A stretch of DNA of 10,020 nt, from NCBI GenBank assembly GCA_019420425.1, contig JAHZHG010000072.1, forward strand, positions 1-10,020, in the 5' to 3' direction. Numbering within the stretch: the stretch's first letter is position 1; every line of letters starts with the position of its first letter. This stretch comes from Clostridiales bacterium (GTDB lineage: Bacteria; Bacillota; Clostridia; Lachnospirales; Lachnospiraceae). Below are positions 1-7,449 of this stretch, piece by piece. The notes beneath the pieces were generated by a model, which was given only the letters and a program-made list of their open reading frames with translations, ran no database searches and was not told the origin of the DNA. The position numbers were made by a program, and so were the translations under genes.

Positions 1-640
1 GGCCCTCTGCCTCAATCCTTCTCTGAAATTCGGTATGCTGCTCTCGACTCAGGGTGATGCCTGTCCCTTTTATTTTATACTTTTTTGCCGCTTCGATCAA
101 CAAAAATCCCCATCCACATCCAATATCCAGAAGGGTCATCCCCTCTTCCAGGTGCAGCTTTTCCAGAATATAGTCCGCTTTATTGACCTGCGCCTGGTAC
201 AGCGTGTCATCCGGATGCCGGAAATAGCCGCAGGAATAGCTCATGGTTTCGTCCAGCCACAGCTGGTAAAAATCATTTCCAATGTCATAATGGCTGGCTA
301 CCTCTCTGGCCTGGTTTTTCCTGGAAACAGACGGATGCAGCAGCTTTTTCAGCGCCTTTTCATCGGTGGAGAATTTTCCCATCTGGCCCAGGAAATGGTC
401 GAGGGCATCATAAAGATTTCCCTCGATTTCCAGCCTCCCGTCCATATATGCCTCGCCCAGGGCAAGGGAAGTGCTGGTCAGCAGCTCGGACATGGGGATG
501 ATTTCGTTAAAACTGACGGTAAAGGCAGGCTCCCCCTCTCCAATCTGGTATTCATTACGGTTAATCCTGACCCTGAACGGATATTGGTCAAACCGCTGTA
601 AAAATGCGATCATGGACTTCTCTTCTGCTTTTTCTAACAT
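1..640 (-). CDS. cfa: Cyclopropane-fatty-acyl-phospholipid synthase, N-terminal 213 residues (3' end beyond left edge)
   Basis: The enzyme transfers a methylene group from S-adenosylmethionine to double bonds of unsaturated acyl chains in membrane phospholipids. Visible motifs (residues from the ATG at 640): an N-terminal domain about 1-100; HYDIGNDFY at 117-125; MSYSCGYF at 133-140 with the family's conserved Cys; the SAM-binding LDIGCGWG at 171-178; and GTGITLSREQ at 192-201. These are diagnostic of the CFA synthase/mycolic acid methyltransferase family. The frame stays open to position 1; family members run about 380-400 residues, so roughly half is missing. The start is supported by AGGAGG six bases upstream. 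It lies 19 bp after the second ABC exporter gene, so it is probably the last or a late gene of the marR-ABC operon. A related SAM methyltransferase with another lipid substrate is possible but less likely. Confidence 0.93.
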   Translation of the reverse strand, partial: MLEKAEEKSMIAFLQRFDQYPFRVRINRNEYQIGEGEPAFTVSFNEIIPMSELLTSTSLALGEAYMDGRLEIEGNLYDALDHFLGQMGKFSTDEKALKKLLHPSVSRKNQAREVASHYDIGNDFYQLWLDETMSYSCGYFRHPDDTLYQAQVNKADYILEKLHLEEGMTLLDIGCGWGFLLIEAAKKYKIKGTGITLSREQHTEFQRRIEAEG

Positions 641-659
641 AATAGCCTCCTGTTGTCAA

Positions 660-2540
660 TCATGCTCCGATGGCATTTCCCGTATAAAGCTGGTAATACC
701 GTCCTTTTTCCTCCATCAGCTGGTCATGGGTTCCCCGCTCGATGATCCGTCCCTGCTCAAGAACCATGATACAGTCAGAGTTCTTTACCGTGGACAGCCT
801 GTGGGCGATGACGAAGGTCGTCCTGCCCTTCATCAGATGATCCATGCCCTCCTGCACCAGAGTTTCCGTACGGGTATCAATGGAGGATGTCGCTTCATCC
901 AGAATAAGCACAGGCGGATCTGCCACAGCCGCCCGGGCAATTGCCAGAAGCTGCCTCTGGCCCTGGCTTAAATTTGCTCCGTTGCCGGTCAGCATCGTCT
1001 GATAGCCGTCAGGCAGCCGTTTGATAAAGCCATGGGCGTTTGCCAGCTTTGCCGCTGCAATACATTCCTCATCGGTGGCGTCCAGCTTGCCGTAACGGAT
1101 ATTATCCATTACTGTGCCGGTAAACAGATGGGTATCCTGCAGTACCATGCCCAGAGAATGGCGCAGGTCTGCTTTCTTTATCTTGTTGATATTAATATTG
1201 TCATACCGGATTTTTCCATCCTGAATGTCATAAAACCGGTTAATCAGATTCGTAATGGTGGTTTTCCCGGCCCCTGTACTGCCGACAAACGCAATCTTTT
1301 GTCCGGGAGTCGCATACAGCTTTATGTTATGCAGGACAATCTTGTCCTCCGTATATCCGAAATCCACATCGTCGAAGGTCACGTCGCCCTCCAGCTTTGT
1401 GTAGGTCACTGTGCCGTCCGCCTGATGGGGATGCTTCCAGGCCCAGACGCCGGTGCGTTCCTTTGTTTCCGTCAGCGTCCCGTCCGGGTTTTCCTTTGCA
1501 TTTACCAGCTCCACGTACCCATTATCCACCTCCGGCTCTTCGTCCAGCAGGTCAAAGATACGTTCTGCTCCGGCCAGCGCCATGATGATGCTGTTCATCT
1601 GCTGGCTGATCTGCGTAATCGGCTGGTTAAAGTTCTTATTCAGGTTCAGGAAGGATACCAGCGTTCCCAGCGTCAGCCCGATATGCCCGCCAAGGGCCAG
1701 TGCGGCGCCCGTCACTGCGCACAGCACATAGCTGATATTTCCCAGGTTGGCGTTCACCGGCATCATGATGTTGGATAAGGTCTGCGCCTTGTTTGCGCTC
1801 TCCCGCAGCTGCTGGTTCAACCCACGGAAGTCATCCAGGCTTTTCTGTTCATGGCAGAACACCTTTACCACCTTCTGCCCTTCCATCATCTCTTCAATAT
1901 AGCCGTTCACCGCACCCAGCTCCTTTTGCTGCTTCCGGAAATATACCGATGACTTTTTCCCGATTTTTGAAGCGGTAAACAGCATGACGCATACCATAAG
2001 TACGGCAATCACGGTCAGCGGGACGCTGAGCACAATCATACTGATAAAGGTCGTCACAAGGGTGACGGTGGAATTGATAATCTGGGGAATGCTCTGGCTA
2101 ATCAGCTGGCGCAGCGTATCGACGTCGTTGGTATAAACTGACATAATATCCCCATGGGCATGGGTATCAAAATACCGTATAGGTAAAGATTCCATATGGC
2201 TGAATAAATCTTTTCTCAGCTTACGCATGGTTCCCTGGGTAATGCTCACCATAATCCGCTGGTAGGCATAAGCACAGAGAATGCCAATCGCATATACGCC
2301 GACCATTCCCATCAGCGCATGGGCCAGAGGCCCAAAATCCGGATTCTGTGCCTGAGTCAGGGGAAGAATATAGTCATCGATCAACGTCTGCATAAATAAG
2401 GTGCCGCGCAGGGTGGCCATTGCCGTTCCTAAAATACAGACCACTACACAGAAAAAGGCAAACTTATAATTTTTCAGCATATAGCCCAGCACCCGGAAAA
2501 AGATCCGGCCCTGATTTTTGTCTTTACGCTTTTTGTCCAT
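660..2540 (-). CDS. ABC exporter half-transporter, catalytically competent subunit (heterodimer partner B)
   Basis: Fused permease-ATPase of the multidrug/lipid exporter type, 626 residues. Six membrane segments lie within about residues 25-325. The ATPase domain has Walker A GSTGAGKTT (420-428), signature LSQGQ (524-528), Walker B VLILD followed by the catalytic Glu549, and switch His580 in IAHR. The LSQGQ deviation is known for the TM288/BmrD/LmrD-type subunit, whose own Walker/His site is intact. Between the membrane and ATPase domains is an extra hydrophilic stretch (about 341-384, containing GVWAWKHP), which makes it longer than the usual 580-600 residues. ATG 2540 is preferred because AAAGG lies 12 bases before it; an in-frame ATG at 2552 has that ribosome site directly abutting it. 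The gene starts 4 bp after the partner gene's stop, indicating coupled expression. The substrate cannot be read from sequence; a drug, peptide or lipid is possible. Confidence 0.93.
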   Translation of the reverse strand: MDKKRKDKNQGRIFFRVLGYMLKNYKFAFFCVVVCILGTAMATLRGTLFMQTLIDDYILPLTQAQNPDFGPLAHALMGMVGVYAIGILCAYAYQRIMVSITQGTMRKLRKDLFSHMESLPIRYFDTHAHGDIMSVYTNDVDTLRQLISQSIPQIINSTVTLVTTFISMIVLSVPLTVIAVLMVCVMLFTASKIGKKSSVYFRKQQKELGAVNGYIEEMMEGQKVVKVFCHEQKSLDDFRGLNQQLRESANKAQTLSNIMMPVNANLGNISYVLCAVTGAALALGGHIGLTLGTLVSFLNLNKNFNQPITQISQQMNSIIMALAGAERIFDLLDEEPEVDNGYVELVNAKENPDGTLTETKERTGVWAWKHPHQADGTVTYTKLEGDVTFDDVDFGYTEDKIVLHNIKLYATPGQKIAFVGSTGAGKTTITNLINRFYDIQDGKIRYDNININKIKKADLRHSLGMVLQDTHLFTGTVMDNIRYGKLDATDEECIAAAKLANAHGFIKRLPDGYQTMLTGNGANLSQGQRQLLAIARAAVADPPVLILDEATSSIDTRTETLVQEGMDHLMKGRTTFVIAHRLSTVKNSDCIMVLEQGRIIERGTHDQLMEEKGRYYQLYTGNAIGA

Positions 2541-2544
2541 CCGT

Positions 2545-4317
2545 TCACACATCCTTTCTCATCTGTGCATCTCCTGATGGGGCATGGTCGAAGTCGCCGC
2601 CGCCCTTCATCTGCGTGCTGTAGATTTCCTGATAAATCTGGTTCGTTTTCAGCAGGTTTTCATGGGTGTCAAAACCGGAAATCTGCCCGTCCTCCAGTAC
2701 CAGGATCCGGTCGGCGTCCTGAACGCTGGAAACCCGCTGGGCAATAATCAGCTTTGTCGTACCCGGGATCTTTTTGGCAAAGGCCTCCCGGATACGGGCG
2801 TCCGTCGCCGTATCCACTGCGCTGGTGGAGTCATCCAGGATCAATACCTTCGGCTTTTTCAGCAATGCCCGGGCAATGCAAAGCCGCTGCTTTTGTCCGC
2901 CGGATACGTTGCTGCCGCCCTGTTCGATCCAGGTATTGTATTTATCCGGGAACTGCTCGATAAACTCATCCGCACATGCCAGACGGCAGGCCTCCCGGCA
3001 TTCTTCCTCCGTGGCGTCCTCTTTGCCCCAGCGCAGGTTGTCCAGGATTGTTCCGGAAAACAGTACGTTTTTCTGGAGTACCACGGCAACCTGGTTTCGC
3101 AGCGTCTCCATGTCGTACGCGCGTACATCCTTACCTCCGACCAGGACGCTGCCTTCGTCCACGTCATACAGCCGGCTGACCAGGTTTGCCAGGCTGGATT
3201 TTCCGCATCCTGTGCCGCCGATTACGCCAATCGTCTCGCCGGATTGGATATGCAGGTCAATGTCCTGAAGCGTATCCTCGCCGGCGCCTCTTTTATAAGA
3301 AAAGCTCACATGATTAAAATCAATCCGGCCATCCGTGATTTCCATTTCCGGATTTTCGGGATTGGTCAGATCTGCTTTTTCATTTAATACCTCGGCAATC
3401 CGTTTTCCGCTTGACGCACTCATGGTCAGCATAACAAATACCATGGAGAGCATCATCAGTGACATCAAAACGCCCATTACGTAGCTGAACAGCGAGGTCA
3501 GCTCTCCGGTGGTCAGATCGCCGATTACAATATACTGTGCGCCAAACCAGGACAGGCAAATGATACAGCCGTATACCACCAGCATCATTACCGGGTTATT
3601 CAACGCCAGGATAGATTCTGCCTTTGTTCCAAGACGGGACAGCATATCTGCCGCTTTACTGAATTTCTCTTTTTCATGATCCTCTCTCACGAAAGCCTTT
3701 ACCACACGGATTGCGGTAATATTTTCCTGCACGCTGGCATTCAGCTCGTCATACTTATGGAATACCTGGTCATAGATCCGAAGCGTCCTGCTCATGATGA
3801 ACACCAGGACTACGGCCAGCACAAGGATTGCCGCGAGGAAAATCATGCTCAGCCTCCGGTTAATGAAGAAGCACATCACCATACTGCTTAATAGCATCAA
3901 CGGAGATCGCACGGCAATCCGCAGAAGCATCTGGTAAGCAATCTGTACATTCGTTACGTCTGTAGTCATTCGGGTTACCAGGCCCGCCGTGCTGAATTTA
4001 TCGATATTGGAAAAAGAAAAGGTCTGTATATTTTCATACATTGCTTCCCTTAGGTTCGCGGCGATGCCGGTGGACGCCTCCGCGCCGAATTTGCCCGCCA
4101 GCGCGCCAAACAGGAGGCTTAAAAATGCCAGCGCCAGCATTATGCCTCCATAAACATAAACGGCCTTTATGTCCCCGGCCGTAATTCCCTTGTCAATAAT
4201 CGAGGCCATGACAAAGGGGATCAGCACCTCCATCACCACCTCCAGCGCCGTGAACAAAGGGGTAAGCAGGGATACCTTTTTATATTGCTTTACCTGCCTG
4301 AACAGTGTTTTCACCAT
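2545..4317 (-). CDS. ABC exporter half-transporter, degenerate-site subunit (heterodimer partner A)
   Basis: Permease-ATPase fusion of 590 residues with six membrane segments within about 16-300 and an ATPase domain from about 330. Walker A is GGTGCGKSS (367-375), the Q-loop is Gln415 and the signature is consensus VSGGQ (471-475). The catalytic Glu after Walker B is Asp496 (VLILDDS), and the switch His is Gln527 (IAQR). This is the pattern of the non-hydrolysing site in heterodimeric exporters such as TM287/288, BmrCD and LmrCD. Together with the neighbour's LSQGQ signature it gives one degenerate and one consensus ATP site. The start is firm: AAGGAGG lies 7 bases before ATG 4317. The start overlaps the end of marR by 38 bp, so translation is likely coupled and expression likely controlled by that MarR protein. 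Transport is probably outward across the cytoplasmic membrane. Confidence 0.93.
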   Translation of the reverse strand: MVKTLFRQVKQYKKVSLLTPLFTALEVVMEVLIPFVMASIIDKGITAGDIKAVYVYGGIMLALAFLSLLFGALAGKFGAEASTGIAANLREAMYENIQTFSFSNIDKFSTAGLVTRMTTDVTNVQIAYQMLLRIAVRSPLMLLSSMVMCFFINRRLSMIFLAAILVLAVVLVFIMSRTLRIYDQVFHKYDELNASVQENITAIRVVKAFVREDHEKEKFSKAADMLSRLGTKAESILALNNPVMMLVVYGCIICLSWFGAQYIVIGDLTTGELTSLFSYVMGVLMSLMMLSMVFVMLTMSASSGKRIAEVLNEKADLTNPENPEMEITDGRIDFNHVSFSYKRGAGEDTLQDIDLHIQSGETIGVIGGTGCGKSSLANLVSRLYDVDEGSVLVGGKDVRAYDMETLRNQVAVVLQKNVLFSGTILDNLRWGKEDATEEECREACRLACADEFIEQFPDKYNTWIEQGGSNVSGGQKQRLCIARALLKKPKVLILDDSTSAVDTATDARIREAFAKKIPGTTKLIIAQRVSSVQDADRILVLEDGQISGFDTHENLLKTNQIYQEIYSTQMKGGGDFDHAPSGDAQMRKDV

Positions 4318-4762
4318 GTTGTTTCCTCCTTGCTGTTTCCTGCTTCAGATTGGCGGTCATCCTTTCCAGGATACTCTCCATCGCCGCCAATTCCTGTGCA
4401 GATATTCCTTTATATATACACTCCGTTCGTTTTTTCAAACGGTTTTCTATCTCACTTTGTACTGCATATGCGCGCCCGGTTAAACAGATTTTCTTTTTCC
4501 GATCGTCGCCGGGTACTGCTTCCATAATTAAATACCCCTTATTTTTGAGCGCTTTCAGCATAGCGGATATGGTCGCCTTTGTTATTCCTGTCTTTGCGCA
4601 GATTTCCGTCAGGCTAAGCTCCTCGTCCTGCCTTTCCAACAGATATGCCAGCAAAACGCTCTGCGCCGGAGTAATATCCAGCCCTCCCAGGTTTTCCTGC
4701 CCGTATTGCGTTAAAGCCGTGTTGAATTGCCGCGCCAAAAATTCTAATCTGTTTTTTCTCAT
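4280..4762 (-). CDS. MarR-family transcriptional regulator
   Basis: A 160-residue winged-helix protein. The HTH runs about 50-78 (SLTEICAKTGITKATIS... then ALKNKGYL), followed by the wing at 81-98 with the hallmark GDDRKKKICLTGRA. Helices at both ends (about 1-45 and 100-145) would form the dimer interface. Proteins of this family usually repress adjacent efflux genes and release DNA when a phenolic or lipophilic ligand, or an oxidant, binds. The context fits: the gene overlaps the first ABC exporter gene by 38 bp and starts the operon. The ribosome site is AGGA close to ATG 4762. There is no space for a conventional separate promoter, because the groEL terminator ends a few bases upstream. 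The effector cannot be predicted. Confidence 0.9.
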   Translation of the reverse strand: MRKNRLEFLARQFNTALTQYGQENLGGLDITPAQSVLLAYLLERQDEELSLTEICAKTGITKATISAMLKALKNKGYLIMEAVPGDDRKKKICLTGRAYAVQSEIENRLKKRTECIYKGISAQELAAMESILERMTANLKQETARRKQHGENTVQAGKAI

Positions 4763-4765
4763 TTT

Positions 4766-4784
4766 CCTATGATATAAAAATAGG
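4766..4784. promoter_or_regulatory. Inverted repeat CCTAT-N9-ATAGG ahead of marR (possible MarR operator)
   Basis: Five-base arms at 4766-4770 and 4780-4784 are centred just upstream of the marR ATG and overlap its ribosome site and the T-tract of the groEL terminator. MarR proteins often bind 16-20 bp imperfect palindromes over their own promoters, so position and size fit. The arms are short, and the repeat could be chance in AT-rich DNA. Confidence 0.25.
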
Positions 4785-4807
4785 GGATAGCCGTGAGACT
4801 ATCCCCT
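4771..4807 (-). terminator. Rho-independent terminator of the hsp20-groESL operon
   Basis: On the minus strand, 9 bases after the groEL stop, a perfect 9-bp stem (arms 4799-4807 and 4782-4790, AGGGGATAG/CTATCCCCT) encloses an 8-base loop and is followed at once by ATTTTTATAT. This is a classic intrinsic terminator. Transcripts that pass it run straight into marR. Confidence 0.9.
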
Positions 4808-4815
4808 GATCCTCT

Positions 4816-6432
4816 TTAATATGCGTCCGGGTTTTCTGCAGCTGCCGCGGGTGCCGCCTCTTTTATCTCTGCAACCGCTGCTTCTGTTGTAAGCAGTGTC
4901 GATGCGACACTGACTGCATTGCTTAATGCGCTTCTTGTGACCTTCACCGGATCGATCACACCGATTTCTACCATGTCTGCATATCGTTCGTTTGCTGCAT
5001 CAAAGCCTGTCCCTGCTGCGGATTCCTTTACCTTATGAATAATAACCGCGCCTTCAAGGCCCGCGTTTTCCACAATGGCGCGAAGCGGCGCCTCCAGCGC
5101 CTTCTCTACGATCTGCGCGCCTGTCTTTTCATCGCCGCTCAGCGACTGGATCAGCTCGTCCAGCGCCTTCTGTGCGTGGATATATGCGGAACCGCCGCCG
5201 GCAATGACGCCTTCTTCAACGGCCGCTCTGGTGGCATTCAATGCATCCTCCAGACGGTACTTTGCTTCTTTCATTTCCGTTTCTGTAGCAGCGCCGATCT
5301 TGATGACCGCTACGCCGCCGCTCAGCTTGGCGATACGCTCCACAAGCTTCTCTTTGTCATATTCAGAGGTCGTTTGCGCAGCCTGCCGCCGGATGCTGTT
5401 TACCCGGTCTTGGATCTCGGATTTTTGGCCCTGTCCTCCGACAATGACGGTATTGTCCTTTGTCACCTTTACGGCTTCTGCTCGTCCGAGCATCTCCAGG
5501 GTAACGTCCTTTAACTGCATTCCCAGATCCTCCAGGACTGCCTGCGCGCCGGTCAGGATGGCAATATCCTCCAGCATCGCCTTTCTGTTATCGCCGTAGC
5601 CGGGAGCCTTCACGGCGACAACGTCCAGCGTACCCCTTAGCTTGTTCAAAATCAGGGTGGTAAGCGCTTCGCCCTCCACGTCATCCGCAATAATCAGCAG
5701 ACGGCTTCCTGACTGCATGATCTGTTCCAGCAGAGGAAGGATATCCTGGATATTGGAAATCTTTTTATCCGTAACCAGGATGTACGGTTTTTCCATATTG
5801 GCCGTCATCTTCTCTTTATCGTTGCACATGTAGCCGGAAAGGTAGCCTTTGTCGAACTGCATCCCTTCTACCACTTCGATTTCCGTATTCATTGTCTTGG
5901 ATTCTTCAATCGTGATTACGCCGCTTTCGCCGACCTTTTCCATGGCGTCTGCGATCATCTGTCCCACCTCATCGCTGCCGGAGGATACGGCGGCCACCCG
6001 TGCGATATGTTCTTTTCCGGTAACCGGATGGCTCATGCTGCGGATGGATTCCTGCACGGCTTCCTCCGCCTTCTTCATTCCTTTTCTCAGGATAATCGGG
6101 TTTGCGCCGGCGGCAATATTCTTCATTCCTTCATTTACCATGGCCTGGGTCAGGACGGTTGCCGTGGTGGTTCCGTCTCCGGCCACGTCGTTGGTCTTGG
6201 TTGCGGCCTCCTTTACCAGCTGCGCGCCCATATTCTCGTAGCGGTCCTCCAGCTCGATTTCCTTTGCAATCGTTACGCCGTCGTTGGTAATCAGCGGGGT
6301 GCCGTAGGATTTATCCAGCACGACGTTCCGGCCCTTCGGGCCCAGGGTAATTTTTACGGTATCGGCCAGCTTGTTTACGCCGGCTTCCATTTTCTTTCTT
6401 ACGTCTATATCAAATTGAATATCCTTTGCCAT
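4816..6432 (-). CDS. groEL: Chaperonin GroEL (Hsp60)
   Basis: A 538-residue chaperonin subunit that with GroES forms the ATP-driven cytoplasmic folding chamber. It begins MAKDIQFD. The ATPase residues are present: Asp51 in LITNDGVT, Asp86 in GDGTTT (85-90), and Asp396 in LEDALNATRAAVEEG. The apical region and APLRAIVENAG also match the family. ATG 6432 is chosen over an in-frame ATG at 6549 because it gives the canonical N-terminus, has GAAGGA 8 bases upstream, and lies 22 bp after the groES stop; the longer reading would overlap groES. The odd feature is the C-terminus: the tail is Ala-rich (EAAPAAAAENPDAY) and lacks the Gly-Gly-Met repeats of typical GroELs. It may be a second chaperonin copy, which cannot be judged from this window alone. 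Confidence 0.98.
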   Translation of the reverse strand: MAKDIQFDIDVRKKMEAGVNKLADTVKITLGPKGRNVVLDKSYGTPLITNDGVTIAKEIELEDRYENMGAQLVKEAATKTNDVAGDGTTTATVLTQAMVNEGMKNIAAGANPIILRKGMKKAEEAVQESIRSMSHPVTGKEHIARVAAVSSGSDEVGQMIADAMEKVGESGVITIEESKTMNTEIEVVEGMQFDKGYLSGYMCNDKEKMTANMEKPYILVTDKKISNIQDILPLLEQIMQSGSRLLIIADDVEGEALTTLILNKLRGTLDVVAVKAPGYGDNRKAMLEDIAILTGAQAVLEDLGMQLKDVTLEMLGRAEAVKVTKDNTVIVGGQGQKSEIQDRVNSIRRQAAQTTSEYDKEKLVERIAKLSGGVAVIKIGAATETEMKEAKYRLEDALNATRAAVEEGVIAGGGSAYIHAQKALDELIQSLSGDEKTGAQIVEKALEAPLRAIVENAGLEGAVIIHKVKESAAGTGFDAANERYADMVEIGVIDPVKVTRSALSNAVSVASTLLTTEAAVAEIKEAAPAAAAENPDAY

Positions 6433-6454
6433 ATCGCTTATCCTTCTTTCTCCG

Positions 6455-6751
6455 TTATTCCACTTTTGCCCAAATATCTCCCTCGGAAACGATGCTGTAC
6501 TCATCGTCGCCGATCCTGATCTGCGTACCTGCGTAGGAGGAACATACAACGGTGTCTCCTTCTTTTACAGAAACGGGCTGCAGGCTGCCGTCTGTATATT
6601 TTCCTGGGCCAACGGCCACGACAGTAAATTCATTGGGCGTTTCCTTCGCGCTGTCGGGAAGGACGATTCCGGATTTTGTCGTCTCTTCTGCTTCTTTTTT
6701 CTGCAGTACGACTCTGTCTCCTAATGGGTTTATCTTCATCTGCTCCACCAT
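6455..6751 (-). CDS. groES: Co-chaperonin GroES (Hsp10)
   Basis: A 98-residue lid subunit of the chaperonin. It shows NPLGDRVVLQ near the start, the mobile loop EETTKSGIVLPDSAK (about 22-36) that docks onto GroEL, and VAVGPGKYTDG and DTVVCSSYAGTQI in the beta-barrel. ATG 6751 is used because AGGA lies 5 bases ahead of it. ATG 6739 (MKINPLGD) would give the commoner 94-residue form, with only GGAG 3 bases away. It is followed by groEL after 22 bp and preceded by hsp20 after 140 bp with no recognisable promoter between, so it is probably cotranscribed with hsp20. Confidence 0.97.
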   Translation of the reverse strand: MVEQMKINPLGDRVVLQKKEAEETTKSGIVLPDSAKETPNEFTVVAVGPGKYTDGSLQPVSVKEGDTVVCSSYAGTQIRIGDDEYSIVSEGDIWAKVE

Positions 6752-6771
6752 GCCTTTCCTGATTTAATAAG

Positions 6772-6877
6772 GGGGCCGCGTACAGCCGGGCGAACCCTGC
6801 TCTACAACAGCCCCAAAAACATAAGGAGGACTTGCCATGCTGCCCTCGCGCCCGGTATGAAAGCCCGCCAGGGCAGC
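6772..6877 (-). other. Structured hsp20-groES intercistronic region
   Basis: Two inverted repeats lie in the 140-bp gap. The first, 6772-6814, has a GGGGC/GCCCC base and an inner AGC-A-GGG/CCC-G-GCT stem capped by UUCG on the minus-strand transcript. The second is an 8-bp stem with arms GCTGCCCT at 6839-6846 and AGGGCAGC at 6870-6877. One arm of the latter can instead pair locally (GCCC-GCCA-GGGC, 6863-6874), so two exclusive folds are possible. Such structures can adjust the ratio of small heat-shock protein to GroES/EL by processing or stalling; that role is inferred. Confidence 0.45.
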
Positions 6878-6891
6878 AGCTGTGTCCGGCT

Positions 6892-7323
6892 TTATCCTTC
6901 GATTGAGATATAGCTTTCCTGTTCTGCTTTGCATGCATTTGCCTTCGGCAGAGACAGCTTCAGGATGCCGTCCTCAAACTTCGCATGAATCTCTTCTTCT
7001 GTTAACTTATCCCCCACATAAAAGCTCCTGGTTACAGAGCCGGTGAAGCGCTCCCTGCGGATGTATTTGCCATCCCCGTCCTTCTGACCTTTGTCTGCGT
7101 CCTGGGTAGCCCGGATGGTCAGATAACCGTCCTTTAACTGAACCTTAACGTCATCCTTCTTAAAGCCCGGCAGGTCAACATCGATTTCGTAACCCTGATC
7201 CGTCTCCTTTACGTCGGTTCTCATCACGTTCTGGGTGCTTCCGCTCTGGAATACTCTTCTCGGGAATGAAAAATCCATCCAATCATCAAATAAGTTTTCT
7301 CCAATCATACTCGGCATTAACAT
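6892..7323 (-). CDS. hsp20: Small heat-shock protein, Hsp20/alpha-crystallin family
   Basis: A 143-residue holdase that binds unfolding proteins in the cytoplasm without ATP and passes them to ATP-dependent chaperones. The alpha-crystallin domain spans about 35-128: MRTDVKETDQGYEIDVDLPG at 34-53, VKVQLKDGYLTI at 59-70, and the conserved DGILKLSLPK at 118-127. A C-terminal I-X-I motif (ISI, 139-141) would bind a neighbouring dimer in the oligomer. ATG 7323 has AAGGAG 9 bases upstream; ATG 7317 is a weaker choice. It is the first gene of the CIRCE-controlled operon with groES and groEL. It resembles Hsp18-type proteins of clostridia. Confidence 0.96.
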   Translation of the reverse strand: MLMPSMIGENLFDDWMDFSFPRRVFQSGSTQNVMRTDVKETDQGYEIDVDLPGFKKDDVKVQLKDGYLTIRATQDADKGQKDGDGKYIRRERFTGSVTRSFYVGDKLTEEEIHAKFEDGILKLSLPKANACKAEQESYISIEG

Positions 7324-7365
7324 AGGGCATTTCTCCTTTCACATGATCAACATATATTTGTCAGC

Positions 7366-7422
7366 ACTATGGGGTGTTCCATAATGTAGGTTTTCCTGAA
7401 CCCAGGTAGTGGACGTTTGTCC
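7366..7422 (-). other. hsp20 5' leader with three consecutive stem-loops
   Basis: The predicted start point is near 7435, giving a leader of about 110 nt. It contains GGAC-AAAC-GTCC (7411-7422), CCTG-GGTT-CAGG (7395-7406) and a 7-bp stem ATTATGG/CCATAGT with one U-G pair (7366-7385), read on the minus strand. None pairs with the AAGGAG ribosome site directly. The leader may affect stability or temperature response, but this is inference. Confidence 0.35.
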
Positions 7423-7430
7423 TTGCCTTT

Positions 7431-7449
7431 GTTCTATTTGTAATATAAC
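7431..7449. promoter_or_regulatory. 19-bp palindrome over the -10 box/start point of hsp20 (copy 1)
   Basis: GTTCTATTTGTAATATAAC reads as GTT-n-TATT-nnn-AATA-n-AAC, a dyad covering about -14 to +5 of the hsp20 promoter. A near-identical copy lies at the dnaJ promoter (9701-9719). With flanks, 24 bases match with one difference (7427-7450 and 9697-9720). A repressor site is the natural reading, but the protein is unknown. It does not resemble CIRCE, CtsR or HspR consensus sites. Confidence 0.5.

Noticed and set aside
35..971. Plus-strand ORFs of 188 and 166 residues at the left end
   Set aside because: They are antisense to cfa and the ABC exporter gene, whose minus-strand frames carry clear family motifs.
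6433..6549. N-terminal extension of GroEL from an upstream in-frame ATG
   Set aside because: The extension overlaps groES, has no family similarity, and the canonical MAKD start at 6432 has a good ribosome site.
6824..6912. Plus-strand AAGGAGG followed by a 7-codon and an overlapping 18-codon ORF in the hsp20-groES gap
   Set aside because: The ribosome-like site is striking, but the peptides are tiny, the second runs antisense into hsp20, and no plus-strand promoter is visible.
7361..7368. TCAGCACT, resembling half of a second CIRCE in the hsp20 leader
   Set aside because: No matching GAGTGCTAA arm lies at the required 9-base distance.
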